DNA of 64,000 bases. Origin: Cunninghamia lanceolata (taxonomy: Eukaryota; Streptophyta; Pinopsida; Cupressales; Cupressaceae). A model generated the notes under the pieces. It ran no database searches and was not told where the DNA came from. It saw only the letters and a program-made list of their open reading frames with translations. Made by a program: the position numbers and the translations under genes. Location: NCBI GenBank assembly GCA_027924645.1, contig BSBN01000843.1, forward strand, positions 434,001-498,000, in the 5' to 3' direction. This document shows, piece after piece, positions 55,991 to 64,000 of the stretch. Position 1 is the stretch's first letter. The number at the start of each line of letters is the position of its first letter.

Positions 55991-57011
55991 GCACGTAGGC
56001 ACTTGTTTGAGGAAAATGGGTACTAAAAGACACATAGAGTCCACAATAAACATAGTGGATAGAGGAAAAAGTACTACAAAACAAGGCAATGTAAGTGATT
56101 TTAAAGGTTTTGATCACGGAAATGTGAATAAGGTGTGTAAACACTTAGTGTTGAAAGAACACATTGTGTAATTAAAAATATGCCAATTTTCACACAAAAC
56201 TATGAAATGAAGCAAAATTTTCAAATGACCAATGAATGTAAGTTTGAAAATGAATGCAATATCTGAAATGAATGATATTTTTTTATGACAGATGCAATGA
56301 AAGCATGCAAATCTATGTTTGTTTATGAACCTAAAATGCTCAATTTTTTCACTTTTTTTTATGTAAATGCACAAAAAATGTTATAAAATTATGCACAATG
56401 ATGGATGAATGGAATCTAATCTAATATAATGTGTAATATAGATTATATATGGTGCAAAAAGGGTGCTAAAATCCTACAATGCTCAATGCACAATCAAAAT
56501 TAAGAAAAATAGATAAATATTTTTGTTTTTTGTTGAAATACACAATGTGTAAATGCAAAATTTGAAATGTAAATGTAATAACACACAATGATGAAACACT
56601 ACAATTGAAAATCACATTTTAAAGAGTGTTAAAATGAGTAATAAAATCTGAAACAAGATTTTAATTACAAATCCTAGCTTTTGAAATTACTAGGTTATAT
56701 GAAAAATGCAAACTTTCAAGTAAAACCCTAGCAAATGAGATATGCAAATGCAAGGTAAATGATGAAATGTTGTAATTTATCCCAGATCTGATGTAAATAT
56801 CAGAAAATTAAAAATTTCCAATGATACGCAAGGAGAATATTGCAAACTATGCCTTAATGCAAACCAAAAATGCCTATTTTTTTCAAATTTCTCAAATTTA
56901 TGCAATTTTTTTGAATGTATGATGATGAATATGATATGAATGAATGCAAATCTGATTACAACAATCAGCAAGATGCAATTTTAGTAAAAACACAAGTGCA
57001 CCAAAATGTCA
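55991..57011. other. Non-coding interior of the nested element
   Basis: Very AT-rich with many AATGCAAA-like words; no frame recognised. On the minus strand just inside the LTR, TGGTGCACTTGTG (56992-57004) is a possible but unproven primer site. Confidence 0.4.
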
Positions 57012-57275
57012 TGTATGAAAAGTGGGAATGATGAGTAAGGTAATGTTTTAGATGGATTTAATCAAACCCTCCTTTCACATATATCATTCAAGGACATAAA
57101 CTGAGTTAATTCACTTCTCCTGCAAGAGGACTCAACTACAAGTTTGGTGTCACTTTGAGATGATAAGGAAAGTTGGAATGTGTTGATAAATTTGTTAAAC
57201 CCTATTCCAATTAAACTAAGGGGACGTAGGAGCTAAACTTAGGAGGTAAAAGTCCTAGGGGGACATTTTATGACA
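57012..57275 (-). repeat. LTR of nested element, internally deleted copy (264 bp)
   Basis: Matches both ends of 49927-51178 and lacks its middle. Confidence 0.8.
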
Positions 57276-58560
57276 TAACAAAGGTATATTTGAATAATTT
57301 CCAATTTAGACTTCCATCCATTGTTGTTGATTGTCAATATCTATTACTCTCACCATTTAGAGGAACATTTCCATTTACACATAGGTAGGGCAGAATGTTT
57401 GTTATGATGATGAAATTTTGGTTGAATTTGTAAGGAAATGTATTTCTACAACAGCCCCTTTTAAATCTACATTGAGAAGTAATTTATTTAGGGCATTTGG
57501 AGACATTTTCAAGTGATTGCTTTGAATTGATTTTATTGGCTAGGTGAAGTTTAGAGTTTTTTTATTATTTATCTTATTCTCAAAATAAATTTATAGTTTA
57601 CAAAATTGTGCCAATGAATTAGAGGAAGTCAACAATGGTGGAAAATGTATACAATTATTTTTTATATGTGAAGTTAAAAGGCTAAATTGGATATTCTGAA
57701 TTGTACATGTATTGGAGTGATAAGAAAAATAATGTGTCGGATGATTTGGGCACGTTGTAATGCAATATTGGCTAGTGCAAAAAATGAATTTTTGACCCAT
57801 CTTTGCTACACCTGATGGGACCTCCAAAGACTCACATGAGATATTAATGGCTAAAGTGTAACAGGGTCAAATTGGAGGTTGGAAGTTGGAGGCAATGGAG
57901 GCAGGAGGTTTTTTGTCATCCTAAGCTAGCTTCTCACTCAGAGGTGATTCATTGCATGAGGAGCACTCGTTTTCAATCTGTGTCTCTTCATGGAGCAAAG
58001 GGGGGCTTGGCAGTTTGTGGTAGTATGTGTAGATAGTGTAATTCCTAAAATAGGGTGGAGTTAGTGTATCTACACTTACTGAGTTTGTGGATAGTGTAAT
58101 CTCTAAAATAGGGTGGGATTAGTGTATTCACAGTGGTTTAGTTGTTTTGTACAGCAGAGGAGGAATTGTTTCCATAGCACTGGAGGAGGGATATTGACAC
58201 ACTTGGAGAAGATGTGGACTCTCAAAGGAGAGTTGTTCTCTCAAGTGCATCACTGGAGGAGGCATTTTGACACACTTGAAGGAGATGTGGACTTTTAGAG
58301 GAAAGTTGTTGTCTCATTGTGTAAGGAGATTGGGGACACTTTATGTTCTCTCATGTTGTGCAAAGTTTTACAGGTTCTACAATCAAGAGATCCGCTGATG
58401 GAGTTAGTCTAGTGTTTCCTGGGTGAGCAAGGAGGATTAGTGAAGGTGCTTCATCAAAATCTCCAAAAGGGTTGCTGTGATTAACTCTTGCAGTGTTCCA
58501 TCTCTTGTTTGGATTGATGTAATAAGGGGGGGAATGTTGGTTTTATTACATGTAAACCAT
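57276..58560 (+). other. 3' interior of the 289-bp-LTR element, with duplications
   Basis: No pol domain. Two local duplications occur: a unit with GATAGTGTAAT..CTAAAATAGGGTGG at 58030-58075 and 58090-58133, and a 72-bp unit with GCACTGGAGGAGG..TTGACACACTTG repeated at 58179 and 58251. The second half is GC-richer than the rest. Confidence 0.6.
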
Positions 58561-58568
58561 AAGGGGGG
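58561..58568 (+). other. Polypurine tract
   Basis: AAGGGGGG immediately precedes the 3' LTR. A second G-rich run (58523-58532) lies upstream. Confidence 0.85.
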
Positions 58569-58857
58569 TGTTAGAATAAATAAGGTTTACATTTAGTAAA
58601 GTTTACATTTGGTAAATAGGTTAGTAATAAATTAATTAAAAGTTAGGTTTTGGGGAGTTATTCCCGTAATAAGTTGGGGTAGTTTATTCATGAGAATTCA
58701 TGGGAATGTATGGCTTTATAATCCAATATAATACAATATAAAAACAACTTTGTACATTATCCTGATTCAATACAATATATCATTTTATGTTTTATATTTT
58801 GTTGTGCAAATATCGATTGATCTTTTTAGTAATTTATATGCTCACCATATTTCAATA
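58569..58857 (+). repeat. 3' LTR (289 bp)
   Basis: Pairs with 48973-49261. Confidence 0.92.
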
Positions 58858-59061
58858 GAATTAAGGGTGACTCTAAGCTAGTCATTTCACATATCAGGGG
58901 TAAGTATGCTTCAAAAAATGATAGGTTAACAAAATACAAGAATGTTGTCCTAGACACCATAGATCTATTTTATTCTTTTTTCATCGAACGGGCAGAAAGA
59001 GAAAGAAATACTGATGAAGATTTATTGGCTACCACAATTGCTAAGTTAGAGGACATATCCT
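58858..59061 (+). pseudogene. Extra (archaeal-type) RNase H, C-terminal half
   Basis: KGDSKLVISHIRGKYASKND has the third acidic residue, and RERNTDEDLLATTIAKLEDI holds the final aspartate position. With 48787-48972 all four catalytic positions are recognisable, so before insertion this domain was in good condition. Confidence 0.85.
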
Positions 59062-60340
59062 AGTCATACACTCCAACAATATAATTTCTAGTGAGACTAT
59101 AAATCCCTAACAACATTAAACATTTGCAAGTATTTGATAATGATTGTGATCTTTTTAAAATTTTAAACTGTCTCAATGAATATGATGGCCTAGAGATTGA
59201 TTGTGAGCATTTGGTTGAAATTGTGGATGGGAAAGAAAAATATTGGAAATGATGTCATCCAATTAAAGAGAAATTCCATCTCCAAAGGCCTAGTAGCTTT
59301 ATAAAGAACTTTTGATGGGGTTGATAGACATAAAGTTAAGCCTATTGTTGTCAATGCTAATGATCTAGAAGAAATTAACTTAGGAACACAGTTAACTCCT
59401 AGGTATTTGTACATAGGGAAGAAATTGAATCCTAAGATTAAGACACTACTCATTTCACTGTTAAGAAAGTATAATAAGGTGTTTTTATGGTCTTATGAAA
59501 AATTGAAAGCATATAGAGGACCCTTTTTTGAATGAGATTCCCCTAAGCATGATGTTAAACCTTTTAAGTATAAGCAAAGGCATATAAACCTCTCATTAGC
59601 CCACAAATTGCAACATGAAATTTCTAAACTCAGGGATGGGGGAATTATCAAACCTATTAGGAATTCAACATGGGTTTCAAATATTGTTCCTATTAGGAAG
59701 AAAAATGAATATGTAAGATTGTGTGTAGATTTTAGGAACATAAACATGTATTCTCTAAAAGATAACTACCCTTGCTGAATATGGAGGTCACATTGCAAAA
59801 GGTGACTATTTGTGAATTACTATCTTTGATGGATGGTTTCTCAGGATATAACCAAGTCAAAGTTAAGGAATTTGAGTAGTACAAGACTGCTTTCACTACC
59901 CCATGGGTTACATATTTCTACGTCAAGATACCATTTGGTTTAAAATTTCTGGGAGCTACTTTCCAAAGGACCATGGATGTGGAATTTATAGATCTTATTG
60001 ATATCATCTTGGTTGTATATTAAGATGAATTGACAACATTCTCAAAAAATGAAGGGGAACATTGACCATCTAGAAAGGATTTTTAAAAGGCACTTAGAAT
60101 ATGGTATTTCATTGAATCCCAAGAAGTGTATGTTTCGGGTTATTGACGGAAAATTATTAGGACATATAGTGTCTAAGGATGGGGTTAATATATATCCAAA
60201 GAGAGTTGCATCCATTGACAAGATCCCTCAACCAAAGAATTTTAAGGGGATTCAATCTTTCTTCAAACAAATAAATTTTGTTAGAATATTTGTTTCCAAT
60301 TTTGCTAAGAAAATAAAAGGCCATATCTAAGATGTTGAAG
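59062..60340 (+). pseudogene. Tat-type linker and reverse transcriptase
   Basis: A spacer of about 400 bases leads to KVFLW, then DVKPFKYKQRHINLSLAHKL, LRDGGIIKPIRNSTWVSNIV and VRLCVDFRNINMYSLKDNYP. The palm region from 59780 to 60040 is frameshifted. The YLDD-type box is degraded (IILVVY then a stop). The thumb is clean: HLERIFKRHLEYGISLNPKK, LLGHIVSKDGVNIYPKRVAS, FKQINFVRIFVSNFAKKI. Confidence 0.85.
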
Positions 60341-60720
60341 AAAGGGAAGACAATGTCTTGGAAAAGTGAAGCAACTCAGACATTTTAGGATATTAAGGAA
60401 GAAATCAAATAGGCTCCTATCCTTGCTTCACCAGATTTATCCAAACCCTTTTAGTTGTTCTCCTTTGCATCATTCCACACTATTTTTATAGTCCTATTAC
60501 TAAGGAACCAAGACTGTTATGAGAAACCTATATCTTTCTTCACCAAGTCCCTTCAAAATGTTGAGCTAAAGTATGATATTATGGAGAAGAAAGCTTATGA
60601 TTTGGTAAAGGCCATAAAAATTTCAGACCTTACTTAGTGGGTGCTAAAGTCATTACATGTGTACCACATGCAGTTGTGAAGGATATTTTACACAAGAAGC
60701 ATCTAGTAGAAGGTGTAGAT
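60341..60720 (+). pseudogene. Tat-type canonical RNase H
   Basis: SPDLSKPF precedes FSFASFHTIFIVLLL, KPISFFTKSLQNVELKYDI and EKKAYDLVKAIK. The first catalytic aspartate is not recognisable (FASFHT). The C-terminal part appears as VITCVPHAVVKDIL in a shifted frame. Confidence 0.75.
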
Positions 60721-60959
60721 GGATCAATAAGATTTAGGAGTTCAATATTGACATAAAAATCACCAAATTGGTTAGAGTATAGGGATTGGCTAAGTTGATG
60801 ATAGAATCTAATTTAGAGGTTGTAGAGGTAAACTAATTGGAGATTGAGAGAAATGAGAAGAAATTTTGCCTTGATACCTCTCCCTAGTATAAAGACATTG
60901 TGCATTACTTTCTTCATATGGACTACCCTTCAAATTTTAATGATAATAAAAAGGGACTT

Positions 60960-62120
60960 TGAAACTATAAGTTAAGATACATATTGGTGGATGGAACTCT
61001 AATGTGGAGAAATAGAGATGGTGTTCTTTTGAGATGATCAGGTGAAGAAGAAGCTATTGTATTCTTATTAGAGCTACACAATGGTGTGTTTGGTGGACAT
61101 TTCATGGCTAAAACCATAGCCCACAAGATTCTTAGAGTTGGTTATTGGTGGCCATGTTTATTCTCTAATGCACACAAATTAATCCAAAAATGTGATGCTT
61201 GTCAGTGTTTCTCAAGTAAGTTGAAAGGATCAAGTGTTTTACCTTTAAGACTTGTAACCATAGGAGCACCTTTTCAACAATGGGGGATTGATTTCATTGG
61301 AGAAATTATAAAAAGTTCTAGCGGAGCTTTCAAGTAGATCTTGGTAGCCACTGAGTATTTCACCAAGTGAGTTGAGGTATCCCTATCAGTATGGCCACTT
61401 GCAAGATGGTAGTTGATTTCATTCTTGACCATCTTATTACCAAGTTTTGTGTTTCAAACAAAATAGTAGTTGATAATGTAATGTTCTTCAGGTCAAATAA
61501 TTTCATCAAAGTCTACTTTGATTATGGAATTGTTGTATCCCATTCATCCCCTTATCACCCATAGGGAAATGGACAAGTTGAATCTAGTAACAAAAAAATG
61601 ATGAAGGTAATCAAGAGAATGCTTAGTCAAAATAGGAAGGCTTGGGATTATAAGTTAAGGCTTGCAATTTGGGTAAACAAGATTACTCCAAAGAAATCTA
61701 CAAGTAAATCTCCCTTTGAGTTGGTCTATGGAGTTGATGTTTTACTAGTTAATAATGTGTTGCCTATGTACAAGTTCATCCAAGAGACCATTGAAGATGT
61801 AAATGATTCCCTAACAAGTCAAATTCATTAGTTAGTAGAGCTTGATGAAAGTAGGAGAGATGCCTAGAAGGTTAGAATGAAAAAGCAACAAAAAGTTAAC
61901 TATCTATTTGACAAAAGGCCTAGGCCTAGCAAGTTCAGAATTGGAGATATGATGTTGGTCTGTAATGTTATAATGAAAGATAAAGGGAAGCATGACAAAT
62001 TTGATCCCATGTGTTTGGGACCTTTTGTCATTGAAAATTCATAAGGTGAGAATTCTTTCTTCAACAGAAGTATCAATGGAGAATTTTAAAAATTGTTAGT
62101 GCATGGACAATTCCTGAAAC
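60960..62120 (+). pseudogene. Tat-type integrase
   Basis: The zinc region reads LHNGVFGGHFMAKTIAHKIL, VGYWWPCLFSNAHKLIQKCD and ACQ, with the H-H-C-C residues present. The catalytic core has APFQQWGIDFIGEI with the first aspartate and VDNVMF for the second. QVESSNKKMMKVIKRML holds the glutamate, then SKSPFELVYGVDVLLVN. The C-terminal domain includes FDKRPRPSRFRIGDMMLV in altered form. About six stops, several TAG. It ends near LVHGQFLKHYF at 62120. Confidence 0.88.
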
Positions 62121-62316
62121 ATTATTTCTCACAACATTTGGCTCATCTTTTTCATGCACAATTTTCTTGCCTTTATGTTTTGTCTTCTACAACCATTTTT
62201 TATGTTACCCATGGTGAAGTGTGTTCCATGTTTTTCTTTTTTTTTGGGTCTGCATCCTAGAGTTCTCTAAATTCTTGCCATGTCCACTAAAACATGCATC
62301 CCTAACTAAGAGCCAG
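62121..62316 (+). other. 3' untranslated part of the Tat-type element
   Basis: T-rich non-coding stretch. No clear polypurine tract before 62317. Confidence 0.4.
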
Positions 62317-64000
62317 TGTTGGAGATTTTATATGCATCTATTTTTCATGTAATGGTTTGCATTGATGGCTAGGGTTTATGGTTTAACATTATCAAATGGT
62401 ATTTCGATGCCCTAAGTTTACCCTTCACTGGGTTCTTTTTCTTCATTAACTAGTTCCCAAGTCATGCCACGTAAAAGTCACCAATTGATCCCCATAAGTC
62501 CCATCATTGTAACTAGTCCCTTGTGTTTTTTACCACCCATGGTTGAGCCTACACTTACAAGAATCTTTTCCATAGTCATATGCTTCCCCAGTGCTATCTT
62601 TATGTTCAAATCAAGCTACGTGATGCATGGTTATTGCATCACGGTCTTTATTGTAGTCCCCAATTCTAAGTCTACAATCTATGATATTGTGCCATGTGTC
62701 TAAATGGTTTATCAAGTGTTTTGTTGAGTTATCCTTACCCTTCAAAATCTAGTGCAATCTTATTGGTTAGTTGTTTCCCACTTGTCTGCTATTTCAGTTG
62801 TTTTATATGAATCAACTAGTGCTCATAGGTGACATCACTAAATAATACATGTGGAAACCTCCTATTGCATCATGTAGACCCTTCACATCATAGCTTCAAA
62901 GATGGCCCCACTTCCATCTCTATGATGTGTGATGAACATTGATCTTGAGTTATTGAGATCTAAAGACTGTGATAATTCAAAATGCTAAAGATGGCCATGT
63001 GTTGAGCTATCATCCTAGGTGGGGCCAAATTATTATGCTAACTATGTTCAAATGTGTATGCAAGCTTAATCATGACTGGTCCATGTCAAAGATAAAGTTC
63101 CCCATGCTAGATCTAATCTAGTTGACATCATCATCTAAAAACATGGTAAAGTTTCATTCCATCATGTGTCTCCTTTGCATCATAGTTTTAAGGGTGGGCC
63201 ACTACCTTGTAACCATGATGCATGATGACTATCGATCTTATGTTATGAAGATTTGATAGTGGATGGTATCCTTGTTCCAAATGGTTTCTAGCTATTAGGG
63301 TGTATGTCAAATGATTCCATTTTAAGCTACCACATGTACTACTAGCTACACAAATGCTTCAATCCCATTGGTCCAAAAGGTGGCAATTTATTTTGTAATT
63401 TTGGAAAGGAAATAAAAAACATGAGGTGGAAATGTGGTGAGTTCCTCTCACATCACCAATGCCTCTTACATCACAACTTTAAAATACATGCATATTATAA
63501 AAAGAGGAGGTATGTGATGGCCAATGATCTTTTTTATAAGAAAAATTAATGACACAATTTTAAATAGAATTGAAAGAGTTAACGACAACAACATTATTGG
63601 ACTCAAGCTTCATGTAAGAATTCATGATAGATCTGGTGAAAGTGTGGATGTATTTCATATGATCGCCAAATCAAAACAAAGATAATTTCATATTATTTTA
63701 GTGTTACTCTTTGGAGCCAAAGGAGCTATGAATGTTGCAACAGAGTAGAGAAAAATTTTGATGGTGATCTTGCATCCACCATAGCTCCATATTTTTGAGA
63801 TGTTATAGATTATGTAAAGGATAAACAGGTGAGTTCTCCCAAAATCTATAAATCTTCTATGTTCCTATATTGTGTTAGGGTTTTGTGTGCTTACTGTGAA
63901 TCTTGTTAAATTTCTTTAAGAGGTCCAATTTCTATAAAATAAATTATTTACTCCTATATTATTATCAAACCTATCCATCTAAGAATAAACCCTAGAAAAC
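62317..64000 (+). repeat. Long LTR-like repeat, copy 2 (cut by window end)
   Basis: Begins TGTTGGAGATTTTATATGC and follows 23180-24812 throughout, in the same orientation. It may be the 5' LTR of an element continuing beyond the window, a solo LTR, or the 3' LTR of the Tat-type element. The last is unlikely because the region before 45470 does not resemble it. Confidence 0.65.

Larger units (their letters stand above)
49927..57275 (-). mobile_element. Nested non-autonomous LTR element with protease relic and tandem repeats
   Basis: Direct repeats at 49927-51178 and 57012-57275 have matching outer ends (plus strand TGTATGAAAAGTGG and TTTTAYGRCA, that is TG...CA on the minus strand). The enclosed protease relic reads on the minus strand, and a G-rich run (AAAGTGGGGGCT on the minus strand, 51187-51198) next to the left repeat would be the polypurine tract, giving minus orientation. 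RT and integrase are absent. The left flank is TGTTA and the right flank TAACA, so no direct target duplication is seen. Confidence 0.65.
48973..58857 (+). mobile_element. LTR retrotransposon with 289-bp LTRs and no recognisable polymerase (Copia-like ends)
   Basis: Both LTRs are exactly 289 bp, starting TGTTAGAATAAATAAGG and ending TATTTCAATA. A primer site follows the first and a G-rich polypurine tract precedes the second. The interior (49274-49926 and 57276-58560, once the nested element is removed) shows no pol domain, so this is a non-autonomous element. The TGTTAG start and TATGGTATCAAAG primer site are usual for Copia elements; assignment to Copia is tentative. Confidence 0.85.
45470..62316 (+). 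mobile_element. Tat-type Ty3 element with RNase H-like domain upstream of RT
   Basis: Plus-strand order is primer site, gag, protease-like region, an extra (archaeal-type) RNase H, RT, canonical RNase H, integrase. The extra RNase H is split by a later 9.9-kb insertion (48973-58857); the frame joins cleanly across it (KKLKI then KGDSKLVISHI). Excluding the insertion the internal part is about 7 kb. 5' and 3' LTRs are not both visible. All domains carry stops. Confidence 0.8.

Noticed and set aside
49922..57280. TGTTA / TAACA as a target duplication of the nested element
   Set aside because: The two are inverted, not direct, so they do not qualify.

Overview
This window reads as a slice of a large, repeat-dominated seed-plant nuclear genome. 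A gymnosperm is my best guess, as an inference from very low gene density, deeply nested and heavily decayed LTR retrotransposons, and plant-type domains (plant L1-type LINE with RNase H, chromoviruses, Tat-type Ty3 elements with an extra RNase H, DUF946, XTH). I find no intact protein-coding gene, tRNA, rRNA or CRISPR array. Almost every reading frame is a relic broken by stops (mostly TAG) and frameshifts.

Layout. (1) 1-2506: a minus-strand Ty3 element running off the left edge (linker, protease, gag, tRNA-Met-type primer site, 314-bp LTR), lying against a plus-strand gag relic at 2510-3088. (2) 3089-23179: a plus-strand Ty3 element with a 1138-bp 5' LTR, broken twice. Between RT and RNase H sits an AT-rich block of about 3 kb, itself hit by a full-length LINE (7283-13500, with a perfect 16-bp target duplication). 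Inside RNase H sits a 6.1-kb block (15863-21991) carrying an isolated xyloglucan endotransglucosylase (XTH) exon and a retroposed gene. Integrase and chromodomain remains end at 23179. (3) 23180-24812: a long LTR-like repeat, with a second copy at 62317-64000. (4) 24869-26592 and 42215-43780: two halves of an unrecognised pseudogene of more than 1000 codons, split by a minus-strand chromovirus (26593-42214).

(5) Inside that chromovirus lies a 9.3-kb element (30191-39465) with LTRs of 3.2 and 4.1 kb. Each LTR carries pieces of three host genes: a CCCH zinc-finger protein, a DUF946/VPS62-like protein and the splicing factor SYF2. The interior has one long acidic reading frame and no polymerase. 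This is the most interesting object in the window. (6) 45470-62316: a plus-strand Tat-type element whose extra RNase H lies upstream of RT. That RNase H is split by a 9.9-kb element with 289-bp LTRs (48973-58857), which contains a minus-strand non-autonomous element (49927-57275), whose protease is in turn split by a 1733-bp solo-LTR-like insertion (53848-55580, exact CTAGT duplication).

The target duplications and the protein frames that rejoin across insertions give a clear relative order of events. Statements about families come from motifs recognised by eye, with no database search.
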